Shown in pieces: positions 33,717 through 45,041 of a stretch of DNA of 64,000 nt. Origin of the DNA: Calocera cornea HHB12733 (lineage: Eukaryota; Basidiomycota; Dacrymycetes; Dacrymycetales; Dacrymycetaceae); assembly GCA_001632435.1 (NCBI GenBank), contig KV423962.1, positions 62,001-126,000 on the forward strand, read 5' to 3'. The notes under the pieces are model-generated. The model was not told the DNA's origin, did no database searches, and was given only the letters and a program-made list of their open reading frames with translations. The stretch's first letter is position 1; the number at the start of each line of letters is the position of its first letter. Made by a program: the position numbers and the translations under genes.

Positions 33717-35846
33717 TCAGGATGCCCTAGACGATGTGGCTGGCTTTTGACGAGTACGGCGGGAAATGGGCCCCTGCTCCTCCTCGGCGGCACGCTTCGC
33801 CGAGGACCTTGTCGATCGGCGCTCACTAACAGAAGTCTTCTTGGTTAACTCCTGGTCCCGATCCTGTTGTTCCTCCTCTCCCTCTTGACCTCCGTCCTCT
33901 TCTCCCTCGTGGTGCTGCTCAGTACCAGGGGAAACTTCTGCGGTCTTCAGAAAATCAAGCATTTGCCGCAGGGTGATCCTAGCTTGTACAACGTCGCCAC
34001 CTTTGGCATCCAGCAAGCGGCGAATGGATCCTTCTGTGACGAACGTGCTGTACTCGGAAAGAAGTTCGGCCACTCTAGGATCCTTCTGGACCTTCCGAAC
34101 CTTCTGAAGCTTCCGAGGCCGTCCTCGACCGCGTTTAGCCTTCGTAGGAGAAGCAGGTGGAGTGACTGTCGTATGTCCAGCCGGGGCTTGCGTCGCGTAC
34201 GCTGGTGGGAGCGTTGATCCGGGTGCAGTTGCACTATCACATACGGTCCACATAAGCAATATCCGTACGGTGTCTTAGTAGGGGAGCTTACCTTCCAGCG
34301 GTCGGCGCCTCTTCGCGAGCGTCATCCTCTTCTCCGCTCCCATCATCATCAGAAAGAAGCGCAGCAGTCTCCGCGACCACTGCATCTGCTTCATCGGCCT
34401 GATCCTGAGGCTCCGTTGCGGCTTCGTCCTCATCTTCCTGTTCGAGCGGATCTTCTTCCTCCACGTCGCTCTCAATGACTACTTTCTTCTTTGTCTGCCG
34501 TGGTGTCCCCTTGGGTAGTTGGACGGCCCGCCTCTTGGCTTCTCCGCCACGCTGAATGAGATAAGGATGCACCTCCAGGTACCGGTTGATCCGTTGATCA
34601 AAGTCCTCTTTCGACTTCTTGTACCGGTTTTGCCATGACTGCCAAGTATGCTGCGACGCATATATCACTTCATTGTCCTTCAGATTTGGTCAGAAAACTT
34701 CACCCCGGACCCCTTGTCTACGAACCTCTTTCGTCCTTGCTGCCGCTGGGGTCTTTCTGGCTTTGAGAGCATCGCGCTCCAGCTTGTCTTCGAGCTCGTG
34801 GTATATATTATCACCTTGTCGCCCTCTGCCGAACGGGGCTGCTCCAGCCAGGTGCCGAACAAGCAAGCGATCGTCGGCCGCTGTGAACTCCGTACGCCTG
34901 CACGCCATTAGCCATCGTTCCGCCACGCAGACAACACATACGGAGTGGACGGTCTACGCCCGGGAGTGGTGGTGGGTTTCACAGCTGGCGTAAGGCTGAC
35001 ACCGCGCTCCCGGATCCAGCGTCGAATAGTAGACGGAGGTTCAATCCAACGATCGGTCCCTCGAATGCGAGCTAGTACGCCTTCCTCGCCCCATATATGT
35101 CGATGCCATTCTTCATTAGCTTGGTCGGCTACGATGATTCTGGCCTGATCTTCAAAGAGGGTCAGGAAGCCTCCATGTTGCTTATTTATTGTCAGATGGA
35201 CCTCCCATATGGAGACTGCAAGCTGCGCACCGTGATAGCTTTTGCCAATTGCCCGCGGGTATCTCCTTGAATGGAGTAATCGATGTATATTGGTAGCTGG
35301 TAACCCTTTGTTTCCGTCACAAAATCCTCCAGTATGCGCTTGGAGGGATTGATGTTTCCCAACCTGGACATGCGGACCGGTTTCGGCTCGTCCGGCATTG
35401 GCTCTGCCCAATTGGCTCGTGCATCCTCTTCAATAGAGGTGATGATCCACGAGAAATGGATAGGGTGCTGGAGCGGCTTTGTGCACAGTTTGACGGCGTT
35501 ATGCTTGCTGACGCCTGCATCGAATACGAAAAAGCACGAGCCTTTCTCCGGCAGCGCGTCAACAACGCTGCCTCCGGATTCCTGAGATGTAGAGACGCGT
35601 CGACAAACTTGCGTCACTCCTCACGATGCTTGTGGGGCGCACCATTATCCACTCAGAAAGCGCCTCTCGAGCCTCCTCGCTGATATTGGGTGCTTTATCG
35701 ATGACAAAAGGAATTGGAGTTCGTCGCGTGCCCTTGCGGAAGAGGTCCGGCTGATGATGGGCCCTGTCAGCTATCGCGAACTGCCACTTTGTACTGCAAG
35801 CTCGTACGTTGAACTTGTCCACATCCGGCCCTTCAATTTCCTCCAT
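33717..35846 (-). CDS. RAP1-like telomere protein, 5' tandem copy, with AT-hook
   Basis: Six exons (35846-35643, 35581-35231, 35180-34942, 34894-34726, 34650-34292, 34233-33717) join to 612 residues. The BRCT-like region reads LFRKGTRRTPIPFVID, WIMESGGSVVDALPEKGSCF and HFSWIITSIEEDA. The linker YSIQG and the second segment (QHGGFLTLFEDQARIIVAD, IRRWIRERGVSLTP) align with the downstream copy. The Myb domain reads TEFTAADDRLLVRHLAGAAP, RQGDNIYHELEDKLERDA and HTWQSWQNRYKKSKEDFDQR. An acidic stretch, an AT-hook-like motif (KRGRGRPRKLQ) and a C-terminal helical domain (VTEGSIRRLLDAKGGDVVQA) follow. The AT-hook is missing in the other copy. The 267 bp between the two genes must hold the 3' copy's promoter. 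Which copy keeps the ancestral RAP1 role is not decidable here; this one is closer to a compact RAP1. Confidence 0.82.
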
Positions 35847-36710
35847 GACCTTGCGAAAGATCTATGCGATCCGTGGATAAGATAAGATTGATGTAACAGC
35901 AGATTCCAAGCTCTTGTAGGCGACTTTGAAACCGGGTAAGTTCAGATATAAGACAGATGCTTTGGGAACAGTCACCGGGAGTGGAGGCGAGCGATAAGCT
36001 GGGTCAGGTTCACGGGGGCAAATGGGTAGCGTGTTTGGGGTTAAAGCTAGCCCTAACCCTGGTCAAAGTCAGGGTCAGGGTTAGGGATAGGTCACGTGTG
36101 CTCGACACGATGCACTCGCGTTAGATCGCCTGCAGTCAATCCATGTCCCGCGTCTTGCATGCTGATAGGACCAGTGATCGATTCAGAACAACATCCATTT
36201 CCTTGAAGTAGAAGATCGCTGCCTTTGCACTCCCTGTTCCATTGAGAATTGACCGTCCGTCTATTCTGTCCACCTGTTGCGCATGTTTGAGCCTCGGATG
36301 TGTGAAATGATGTGCTTTATGACGCAGAACTGAACAACAGCGTATTAATTCAAGCGGCACTGTAACAGAGAAAACAGGAGCTAAAGGGGGATCATAGCGC
36401 AACATCGGGCCCGAGTATCGGGCGACGACAGCCAGTATTTGTAAGGAGATATAACCGAAAGAGCGCTACAGTAGTGCCTGGCTTTGTGGCCGGGCAGGTT
36501 GGGAGAGCGGGGGGGGAGACGGGAGAGACGGTAGGAGAAACAAGGGGTTTGGGATCCACCCAGCGATAAACGATACACAGAGAATTAGGAGGCAGATCGA
36601 GAAAGAGCCTATTAAACGAGCGACTTTGGAGCTTGCAGATGACCCGGAATGGAGAGGAGAGAGGAGGGGGAGAGAGGGCAGCGTGCGCTCAGATGCCGTT
36701 GGCGTGCATA
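35847..36710. other. Intergenic region between the RAP1 pair and the C2H2 gene
   Basis: About 860 bp. It contains the inverted telomere-repeat motifs at 36051-36086 and a CACGTG E-box at 36093-36098. The rest (36100-36710) is the 3' flank of the minus-strand transcription-factor gene, with no gene visible. Confidence 0.5.
36051..36086. promoter_or_regulatory. Inverted pair of telomere-repeat motifs upstream of RAP1 copy
   Basis: CCCTAACCCTG (36051-36061) and its exact complement CAGGGTTAGGG (36076-36086) face each other across 14 bases, with a further AGGGTCAGGG between them. Each arm is almost two units of TTAGGG, the telomere repeat of most basidiomycetes. The site lies 205 bp upstream of the start codon of the RAP1-like gene at 33717-35846. 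Binding by a telomere-repeat factor and feedback control of RAP1 are inferences. Confidence 0.6.
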
Positions 36711-39700
36711 TCATGCCTTGAGTCCGAACGCCGAAGGCGACGCAGCTGTAACGGCAGCTTGTGGAACCGAGCCAGCTGGCTTTGATAGTCCTGCAGCGAC
36801 TGCGGCGGCGGAGGCGCCGGGTCCTGCTCCTGGATGATCCCAAGGGGAGGCTGGGCGAGGGAGAGAAGGCGATGCGGACTGAGCATGGGGCCCGCGTGGG
36901 AAGCCATTGACGCCGATGGGGTGAGGGTTTGGTGGAAGCCAATTGCGTGGGCCAGCGTTTGCTGATGGAGCAGGGGCACTGGTGAGCTGAGGGGAAGGGG
37001 AAGGTGGTGTGAGGATGTGAGAGATTGCTGAAACCCGCCTTGCTGGAGGAACTGCACATGCGGTGCCGGCAGATCCAGGTGAAGCGGCGGTGGACGCTGG
37101 GAGCCCGGGGGCAGATCCGGCTGCGGCGGCATGATTTGCTGGTACTGGCTGGTCTGCATCTCGTAGTTGGCCATCTCCTGCTGCTGCTGCATGCCCATCG
37201 ACAAAGGATCGACTTGGTCCGGTGAGAGTGTCTGTGGATCCATTGGATGACCCGCTTGAATCTGATCCATGTACTGCTGCTGCTGACTCTCCACCTGCTG
37301 CTGCTGCTGCTGTTGCGCCATATAGTGCGCCTGCTGGTCCGGGTGCTGGGGCATCTGGGGAGCAGATATCCATGAGGGAGAGCCTTCGGGAGGGGGGTCG
37401 AGAGGTGTCATCGGGAGGGGGAACATTGCCGGATCCACCATCGCCATTCCGTAGGTCATGTGCTGCATATTGACGTTCATGGCCATGCTCTGCTGCATCT
37501 GCATGCCCATATCCATTTGCTGGTGTGGGGACATAGCCAGATTGAGCCCCATGGCCATCTGCATGTCCAGGGCGGACATTGGCGAAAGCACGTAGCCCGG
37601 ATGGTGTTGATGGAGATGCTGCTGCTGCTGAACGTGGAGGTGCAGCTGTTGGGGATTGTGGGATGCTGAATGAAGTGCGGATTGTGCCTCTGACTGCGGA
37701 TGTTGGGGATGCATATAGCCCATCATACGGTCCATATTGTCTTGCAGGGTTTGGGCTTGGTACGCCAAATCCTGTATATGGCCGAGCTGGCTGTCCGACA
37801 TCGTAGCTTCCGCGCCGTGCTGCTGGTCCATAGCCAGCTGATCCAGCTGTGGCCGTGAATGGCCGGGGAAGCTTGCTGATCGGACGTGATGCGGATGCGG
37901 GCGTGAGTGGCTCGTCTGCTGCATCTCGAACGGGGACGTCCCCGTCGTCGTCTGCAAAAGGATATGACCGCTTGCGCTGCTGCTGGCCAGAGGGTGCGGT
38001 GGGAGGTGGCCGATAAGCGAATATGCTTGATGACCCTCCTGGTGCTGTTGCTGTGCCAGGTCGGGATGAGGATAGGTATCCTGTGCCTGGGCGGCTGTAT
38101 ACTCCTCCTGCTGACTCGCCTCCAGCTGTTCCTGGAGCGGGTGGTGGCTGGAATGCAAACTGGGATTCATAGCCTGGCGACGGGGGCTGTTCGATGCCTC
38201 GCCCGGCTGGTCCGACGCCGAAGAAGTGCTGATCGACAGGTTGGAACGGCTGCGGGAGGGAAGGAGGACGGGCGCCGAAAGGGGACCGCTGCCGTGCAGG
38301 GCCGAAAAGTAGTCCAGCATCTCCTGCTCTTCCAGCGGGCTCACCAAAGCTGTCATATTGACCTCCAGCTCCGCTTGCTGTTCCTGGGCGGCCGCTGCCA
38401 AGTTGGGCATAGAAACCGGGTGGTGTTGTGCGAGCGGTCGCTGGGGGAAGCCCGAAGGTTCCTGGGATAGCTGCTGCTGCTGCTGCTGCTGTTGCTGCTG
38501 CTGCGGCAGCTGCGCCGTCCCCTGCGAGGGCGTCAGGTGGGGGGAGACGGCGAGTGGTCGCTTGCGGCGCCGCGGTAGGAGTTGGGAGAGGGTGGTGGCG
38601 CCTGCGAGCGAACTCTGCTGGCGCGGTGGTTGGCCGCGTTGGGTCGGAGACGAACGGTGGGGAGAAACCATCGCCACCGAGGGACGCGCCTGTTCCTGGC
38701 GGGGATCCAAAGGCATCGTAGAAGGAGGTTGGTGGTCCTGGCTGATCCTGAACTGCTCCTGGGTAGGTGGAGCCGAAGCCGGAGGTGCCTGGGCGAACGC
38801 CCGTGCCTGGGCGGGAGGAGGGGGGAGGAGCCCGATCGAGGAGAATTGAAACTGGTGGAAGGGTCTCCCTTGCGCCTGGCCCTGCTGCGCTGCCTGGGCG
38901 GCCGCCGGCCCCAGCCCCTGCGGAGAGAGAAGGGGCTGCTGCTGATGCAGAGCTGGCTGGGTGGGGTCCAAGGGACTGGACATTGTGCTCGCCGTGCTGG
39001 TTGCCGAACCCGGCTGGTCCGAGGGCATAGGCTGGCCGTTGAGATTGCTGGTGGTGGTCATAAGCAGACTGCTGGAAGCTGTGGTGCTGCTGCTGCTGCT
39101 GGCCGAGGGAGGAGGGGGGAACACGTGATTCGTAAAATTGGGAGGGAAGGGACTGGTTGGGGAAGCGAAAGGAGTGCCCTGAGCGAGGAAATTGGCCGCC
39201 GGCGCTGGCAGGGGAGGCGCCGGCGGCGTTGAAGGAGGGGGCGCCGGGTTGGAATCCTGGATTGTTGGCCCGAAAGGATTGGTCCGCCCCTCGAGAGGAG
39301 GCGGACCAAGGGTTGTGCTGTTGCTGGGAGGCGATGGGCCCAGACTGAAAATAATCCCCGCCGTGCTCGGCGGGGTAGTTGACTTCGTACCCTGCGGACG
39401 TGTCCGGGCGGGCGTGGGGGTTGCGGGGTGTGACGCGGGGAAAGCCGCGGGTGGGGCTGTTATCATTGTAGTCGAGGCCGCCAGCGCTGAGGGGACCCTT
39501 CTCGTTCATGGGGGAGATGAGGTCCTGGCCGTCCGGGCCGGTGATGGAGAGGAGGGAGTGTATCTGGCCGAGATCGCGCATCATCTGCTCGTTCTGCTCT
39601 GCGCGGTCGGCGTGGACGGTGTGGGCGTGCTGGCGGAGGTTGTCGAGGCGCGAGAACTGCTTGCCGCAGTGGCACTTGAACGGGCGTTCGCCGGTGTGTT

Positions 39701-40067
39701 TCCTGTAGGTGGATGCGTCGGTGTTGATCAGGGGAGGGGGGAGAGGGGGGGGTCGACGTACCTGACGTGGCGGGCGAGGTGCTCCGACCTGGAGAAGACC
39801 ATCCTGCACTCTCCGTAACCCCTGCACTGGAACGTCTTTGCAGCCGGCCCGCGATACTTCTTTGCGGGCGGTGGGCCATGGTTTGACGTGGCGAGCGTGC
39901 CCTNNNNNNNNNNNNNNNNNNNNNNNNNNNNNNNNNNNNNNNNNNNNNNNNNNNNNNNNNNNNNNNNNNNNNNNNNNNNNNNNNNNNNNNNNNNNNNNNN
40001 NNNNNNNNNNNNNNNNNNNNNNNNNNNNNNNNNNNNNNNNNNNNNNNNNNNNNNNNNNNNNNNNNNN
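36711..40067 (-). CDS. C2H2 zinc-finger transcription factor, N-terminus in assembly gap
   Basis: Exon 2 (39702-36711, 996 codons) follows an exon ending at 39762 whose start lies in or beyond the run of Ns. Two adjacent C2H2 fingers span the intron: [20 protein letters not shown] with HVRKH, then [20 protein letters not shown] with QHAHTVH. The SRSEHLARH and SRLDNLRQH recognition helices are as in Msn2/Adr1-type stress and carbon regulators. The rest is disordered: several RPGT repeats ([24 protein letters not shown]), poly-Ala coded by a CTG/CAG tract (38471-38510), a nuclear-type basic patch ([14 protein letters not shown]), and [12 protein letters not shown], a short motif I associate with basidiomycete relatives. 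DNA target and regulated genes are unknown. A second frame is open over 36689-39466. Confidence 0.85.
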   Translation of the reverse strand, partial: XXXXXXXXXXXXXXXXXXXXXXXXXXXXXXXXXXXXXXXXXXXXXXXXXXXXXXXGHARHVKPWPTARKEVSRAGCKDVPVQGLRRVQDGLLQVGAPRPPRQVRRPPPLPPPLINTDASTYRKHTGERPFKCHCGKQFSRLDNLRQHAHTVHADRAEQNEQMMRDLGQIHSLLSITGPDGQDLISPMNEKGPLSAGGLDYNDNSPTRGFPRVTPRNPHARPDTSAGYEVNYPAEHGGDYFQSGPIASQQQHNPWSASSRGADQSFRANNPGFQPGAPSFNAAGASPASAGGQFPRSGHSFRFPNQSLPSQFYESRVPPSSLGQQQQQHHSFQQSAYDHHQQSQRPAYALGPAGFGNQHGEHNVQSLGPHPASSASAAAPSLSAGAGAGGRPGSAAGPGARETLPPVSILLDRAPPPSSRPGTGVRPGTSGFGSTYPGAVQDQPGPPTSFYDAFGSPPGTGASLGGDGFSPPFVSDPTRPTTAPAEFARRRHHPLPTPTAAPQATTRRLPPPDALAGDGAAAAAAATAAAAAAAIPGTFGLPPATARTTPPGFYAQLGSGRPGTASGAGGQYDSFGEPAGRAGDAGLLFGPARQRSPFGARPPSLPQPFQPVDQHFFGVGPAGRGIEQPPSPGYESQFAFQPPPAPGTAGGESAGGVYSRPGTGYLSSSRPGTATAPGGSSSIFAYRPPPTAPSGQQQRKRSYPFADDDGDVPVRDAADEPLTPASASRPISKLPRPFTATAGSAGYGPAARRGSYDVGQPARPYTGFGVPSPNPARQYGPYDGLYASPTSAVRGTIRTSFSIPQSPTAAPPRSAAAASPSTPSGLRAFANVRPGHADGHGAQSGYVPTPANGYGHADAAEHGHERQYAAHDLRNGDGGSGNVPPPDDTSRPPSRRLSLMDICSPDAPAPGPAGALYGATAAAAAGGESAAAVHGSDSSGSSNGSTDTLTGPSRSFVDGHAAAAGDGQLRDADQPVPANHAAAAGSAPGLPASTAASPGSAGTACAVPPARRVSAISHILTPPSPSPQLTSAPAPSANAGPRNWLPPNPHPIGVNGFPRGPHAQSASPSLPRPASPWDHPGAGPGASAAAVAAGLSKPAGSVPQAAVTAASPSAFGLKA
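38468..38510. repeat. CTG/CAG trinucleotide tract inside the C2H2 gene
   Basis: GATAGCTGCTGCTGCTGCTG continues to GCTGCTGCTGCGGCAGCTGC, about 12 near-perfect CTG units. In the gene's frame it codes poly-Ala. Shorter CTG/CAG runs recur at 37272-37312 and 37617-37632. Such tracts vary in length between strains. Confidence 0.85.
39904..40067. other. Assembly gap, 164 Ns
   Basis: A run of N of 164 bases, so the start of the C2H2 gene and probably its first intron are unread. Confidence 1.
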
Positions 40068-41419
40068 GGCAGTCGGAAGCAGAGGCGAGCGGTGTGCTCG
40101 GGGGGGAAGACGGCTGGGGGGGAGATTAGGTTTGTGCAAAGGGGGATGATTGGACGATGGAGGCACCACTCGCGCCCCGCGCCCTCCCTCCGCGTCGGCC
40201 CACGACTCAATCCGGGCGAGAGTTTGCGCGGTTCGCCGGGCGGCTGGGCCCACCCCCTCTCTCACCCTCGTCCTTCTCTTCGCTACAGCACTGCACACTC
40301 GGACTACTCTCCCCCTTCGCCCTCGACAGCGCACACAGCGGGGGAATAGCCCAATCTGCTCCCGCTAGTCCTCGGAAGCGAATCCACACTGATAGCGACC
40401 GGATGACGAGCAGGCACTCTCCGCGGGAGCAATTCAGCGGTCAGCTCCCGCGCGAGAATCAACTACCGTTACCTGCCCGGGCCCGATGTCAGCGGCACAC
40501 CCCGTGCCGGGCCACGGTCAGCTGGCGGGAGCAATAGTAATCTGGGGCGAGGACCCCGGGCGCGCGGCGAGCAAGGTTACTACCTCCTGGTCCTGGTCCT
40601 GGTCCTGGCCCCTCGGTTCTTCAGGGCGGGCCGGGGGGCGAGCAGGGGGCAAGGGCGAGGGCGAGGGCGAGGGCGAGGGTAAGGGCAGCGGCGAGGGACG
40701 AGGAAGGGAGGGAACGGGCGTCCAGCAGTGGGTGGCCGTTGGGTATATATTATACGAGCCAGCTCCCAGCTCCCAGCTCAGGGGTCCGTGGCCTGGCCGG
40801 TGACGGGCGGGGCCTCTGCTTCTTCTACTTCTACTTACTTCTGGTACTGGTTCTGGTTCTTGCTGGGCAGGATAAGGAAGAAGAGAAGAAGAAGGTGCTT
40901 TGTGCGGTCGCGCGTCTGACATAGCCCGGCGCATGACCACCAGTCATAACGGCTCCTCGCTCCTCGCAGCTAAGATCACTCACTCACTCAATCAGCGACA
41001 TACACTCCCTAGCACACTACCGAGTCAGCAGCAGTCCCAGCCATCCATCCATCCACACACCGCGCTACATAAGCAGACGGCAGGCCGATCCCCGGTCGCA
41101 CCGTCGCACCACACGCAACGAGCCGCCGCAACCACAACCGGTGTGGAGCGAAGCGAAGCTGGCCGGTCGCCTTCCCCTCGTCGACGTGCCAATCGTAGCG
41201 TAGCCACACCACATCCTTCCCCACCGTCTCACCCATCTTCCAACCCCATATGCACACTCGTCGAATCAGGGCAAGGCACCTCCCGTGCCTCCCGTTCCTA
41301 CATGCTGTGCGCGCCGTGCCTCGTCAGCGTTACCACCGTCACCACACACCACACACCACACCATACTGCATCGCGTCGCGTCGCAACCCTCGGGACGGTT
41401 CCCACTCCGCGCTCCGCGC

Positions 41420-41444
41420 GTTTCGTTTCGTTTCGTTTCGTTGC
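41420..41444. repeat. TTTCG pentanucleotide microsatellite
   Basis: Five consecutive TTTCG-type units in the gene-free region upstream of the C2H2 gene. Confidence 0.85.
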
Positions 41445-42176
41445 GAGCCACTCCCGGCGGCACGCCCTGCCCCTCGCCCGCTCGCACGCTCTGCACCCCA
41501 GACCCTGCTTCCCAGCCGCGCAAACCCGCCTCACGCGGCCCAATCAGAGCGAGCGCACCCCGGGGTCCCCGACCGCCCCCGGCCTTCTGTTCCAGGAAGC
41601 GAGCCCACCAATCAATCGCGCCATCGCTTCTGGCTTCTGGCTTCTTTTCGACCGGGCTCGGGCTCACGCGCGGGAGTGGTTGTGCCGGTGGGGGCTCCAC
41701 ATCGACCGCCGGGCTTGCCGAGCACAACAACAACAATAAGTGAATAAGTCAACTAAGTATAAACAGCCTGCGCGGAATAGCATACTAGTTATATAGTATC
41801 GATGAGACCAGTACGTACTGAGTATATATACTACGGTTACAGCGATCGGGATCCCTGCCCCGCCCCGTTTGTTGATCTATTCACCCCAGCTGTCCTGTCC
41901 CATCAACAATGACTCCTACATAGAGAGTCGCCAGTCCGGGAGTCATGCGAACCGCGCACCCGCACCCGCACCCGCTCTTCTTTGCAGAACCCCGACCCCA
42001 CCAGATTCCAGCCACCGCCCCGCACCGCCTCAACCCCTATCGCCTCGCCTCGCTTCTTCTCCTGGGCAAACAGGGCCGCCAACAGCCTACAGTAGGTAAC
42101 AAATAACAAATAACCTTGAACCCTTTCCCGCGGCCCGGGCTCTGGACCAGCCCCTGCTTCCTTCTCCCAGCGAGCC

Positions 42177-42179
<3 letters not shown>

Positions 42180-42212
<33 letters not shown>
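42180..42212. repeat. CAGCAA hexanucleotide microsatellite
   Basis: Five consecutive (C)AGCAA(C) units. The frames around it are not conserved-looking, so it is not taken as coding. Confidence 0.85.
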
Positions 42213-42496
42213 ACCGCCCACAAGCAAGTACAGTAGCACATCACGTAAACCCCCGTCCGGCCCATCCCGACAATCTCCGCCAGCCAGGCCATCGGATCGC
42301 CGTTCTTCTCCCACACCGCGCAGACGGAACCGCGCCGTTTCACACGCCCCCGGCGCTGGCGCCGCAGAACACTGCAGTATCATCGGAAACTCAGTCGTAT
42401 GGACTAGTGGTCCTCGGGGCTTCCTGAGGCCCGACCTCCGGAGCGGGCAGCGGCACCGCGCTGCAGGCTAGCGGACAGCGCGGCGACGTCGGTGGC

Positions 42497-42523
42497 ACCA
42501 ACCAACCAACCAACCAACCAACA
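42497..42523. repeat. ACCA tetranucleotide microsatellite
   Basis: Six consecutive ACCA/CCAA units in non-coding DNA. Confidence 0.85.
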
Positions 42524-42950
42524 CTGTCCTTGCTGGATCGCAGCGCGCTGCAAGCCATTCGGGCCAAACTGCAATGTTTCAGCCGGGCACATCATGATCG
42601 ACCCCTACTGCTGTAGTCTGTCGCCGCGCTCGAACGCGGACAAAGAGGCTGGACAGCGTGGCGTGTCCGCCTCAACCATTCTATTTCTTCTGCGCCCGTC
42701 GCCGTCGCCCCGCTGGTATCATATCACATGTGCGCGGCTTCGCTGTCCACAGGCGGCTTTCCCAGTCACGATGGCTTTGCATACTGGTCAAGCATAGTCA
42801 TTCATAGCCAGTTATACTGACGAGACAATGCAGGAGCTATAAGTATGATCTAGTATTACGCAGAGCGTGTTGTACTGCCATGTTACGTTATTGGGAGCTG
42901 AGGAGCTGGGCGTAATGCTGCTGCTGCCAAGTCAAGCTGATGCAGGCCCC

Positions 42951-44605
42951 TCACATCTCGAAAACCATGGCGCCGCGTCGATGCTGCAGAGGGCGGCGCA
43001 TAGGCGGGAGCGCCATCGGGCGGCCAAACCGCTCAAAGCCGTCCGCCACCGCGGGGGGATACAGGATGTCCCTCGGGCTGCCGAACAGCCTGCACGTCGC
43101 GGAGAAGTGCCGCTCGACCGCGGCGTGCTGCTCCCTGGGGCCCCGCGGGTTGAGCGCGATGATCCCGCCGCAGGCGTAGCACCAGTGCGTGTGGCAGCCC
43201 GGTGCGGTGCAGGTGATGTGGTTGCACCCGTTCAGCTTCTCCGTGTTGGTCTTGCAGGTCGGGCACGGCTTCCAGCCCTGCTGCCGCATGAGCGTGCGGA
43301 GCTCCTCCAGCCCCTCGCAGTCGTGCTTCGTCCCGTAGGCAACCGTCTTGCTGCACGTCTTGCACCATTGGTGGAAGCAGCCGGGGAGAGGGCACACGAT
43401 GAGGTTCGTCGACTGGTACTGCGCCTTGTCGACATGCGCAGATCGCTTGCACTTCCTGCACTCGATCTCGATCGAGAAGTGCGCGAGATCGAGCTCGTCC
43501 CATCTCGTCGACTGTGGGGCAGTCAGACCAAGCTTGGTCGCTACCTCGCGCGAGACAGCTAAACAGGGTTAGGCGGTGCATCGTATGGAGAAGGTATCAA
43601 CGTACAAGCTGGATCCTCGGAGGAATCGGCTTGGCACGACGGACATGCTATGGGTAGCTTGCCCGCCTCGAGCGTTTGAGAGACATGCATCTTGAGACAG
43701 TCGCGGCAGAAACGATGTCCGCATGGCTGGAGAACTTCCTCCTCTCCCTGCGCAACATCGTCCAAGCAGATCGCACAGCCCGGCGCTTGATTAACAACCC
43801 TCAGCGTGCGCGTCCGAGGACGGATAGGTCGCCGAGGCATGGCAGCATCCTCGAACGGGGCAGGTCGATCGCCGAAGCGCATCAGAGGATGGTACGGCAT
43901 TTGTGGCCGGTCCATCATATCCATCCGCAAGTCTTCCCGGATCATCTCCTGGATCATAAACAGACGAGCCCAGAGCATTTCGCGCTCCAGCTCTCGAACG
44001 GGCGGCGCTTCATGAGCGAAAGCTCCCGGCATGTCCAGATGATCGTGCTGATGATGTGCATGGTCGAGATGCCGTGGTGCACGAGCAGCTGCAGGTTCCA
44101 GAGGGGCAGCATTAGGTCGAACAGGCTGCGGTGCTGGTGCTGGTGCTGGTGTGATATCGTCCGCAGCGGGTGCAGTAGCCGGTGCGGCAGGACCAAGAAG
44201 CTGCTCCCGTGGGGAAGGCTCAGGAGGCGCCATAGGGGCAGAAGTGCTGGGCTCGCAGCTCGCGTCAGACTGAGGAACCGCGGCAGAGGTGGAAGTCGAT
44301 GGTGCAGGTGCGGTTGCAGGCCTTCCAGTAGACCGCTCCTCAGCAGGCTTGACCGTAACATGAGGCATAGAAGCAGTCCCGGCAGGTTGCCTCGCGTCTG
44401 GGGGCTGTCGCCGCGAGGAGGGCGCATGTTGTACCGGTGGCGTAGGTACATTTGTTCTTGAAGGCGTCAGGCTGAAGCGCGAAGCACGTCGGTTCGCTCG
44501 TGGTGCGACAGGTTTGTCAATGGGAGGGAGAGCGACGGCCAGCGCCGACTTGGCAAGGAAGTGCGTAGGCATTTGGGAGAACATCATCGTGGCGAGTGTA
44601 GACAT
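42951..44605 (-). CDS. RBR-type E3 ubiquitin ligase (RING1-IBR-RING2)
   Basis: Exons 44605-43606 and 43558-42951 join to 535 residues. The first 270 residues are Pro/Ala-rich and disordered, with a His-rich patch (HLDHAHHQHDHLDM). RING1 is CAICLDDVAQGEEEVLQPCG with HRFCRDC and CPSC (about residues 277-325). The IBR has CRKCKRSAHV, VCPLPGCFHQWCKTC and a final HDC. RING2 has CPTCKTNTEKLNGCNHITC and CHTHWCYACGG. The Cys in GCNHITC is the expected catalytic Cys that takes ubiquitin from E2 before passing it to the substrate, as in parkin/HHARI ligases. The C-terminal tail after RING2 is short. No other domain (such as UBA or RWD) is seen, so the substrate class is unknown. Confidence 0.9.
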
Positions 44606-45041
44606 GATGGTGGGGCAACTCGCTGAGTTGCCCTTGGAGAGCTAGAGACGGCAGACCTTTATGCATGTTGCGACGTGGATTTGCCCCAAACCCGGAATGG
44701 CTTTCTACGGGTGTGCGGAAGACACGGATTGACGAAGGCACCCCCGATTGCACCCAAAAAATCCATTCAGGGTCCATGCTCAAACAGAGCCCTATTCCCG
44801 ACTGTGGTGCCCCCTCACAGCCTCACTCAGGCCCCTACCCCTTCCCATGTCATTCGTCCGCTTAGCAAGAGGCGCCGGGTTACAAGGCAGGTCTTCGAGG
44901 GCAAACTCGACACTGCATGGGCGGGACAAGCGCCAGTCCGGGATCGGGCTTAACAGACGCAAACCGGAGGTTGCCGCACTCGGCGCTGAGACAATCATCG
45001 TGAAGTGAAGCGGGCACTACGGGATACAAACTACGATTGTA
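44606..45041. other. Intergenic region upstream of the RBR gene
   Basis: About 436 bp between the RBR start and the DBR1 stop, both on the minus strand. No gene or repeat is recognisable. Confidence 0.4.

Larger units (their letters stand above)
40068..42950. other. Long gene-free region with microsatellites
   Basis: About 2.9 kb between the C2H2 gene and the RBR ligase gene. I see no conserved coding structure on either strand. It contains TCCTGG repeats (40584-40610), GGGCGA repeats (40650-40680), TTCTAC/TTCTGG repeats (40820-40862), TTTCG repeats (41420-41444), CAGCAA repeats (42180-42212) and ACCA repeats (42497-42523). TATATA-like sites occur at 40743 and 41824. The most likely role is a long regulatory region and 5' UTR for the transcription-factor gene. 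Confidence 0.5.

Noticed and set aside
36051..36086. Telomere repeats as a sign of a chromosome end
   Set aside because: Only two short inverted motifs occur and ordinary genes continue on both sides, so this is an internal site.
40900..41747. Several overlapping plus-strand open frames in the microsatellite region
   Set aside because: All three frames are Pro/Arg/His/Ser-rich and equally open, a sign of biased composition rather than coding.
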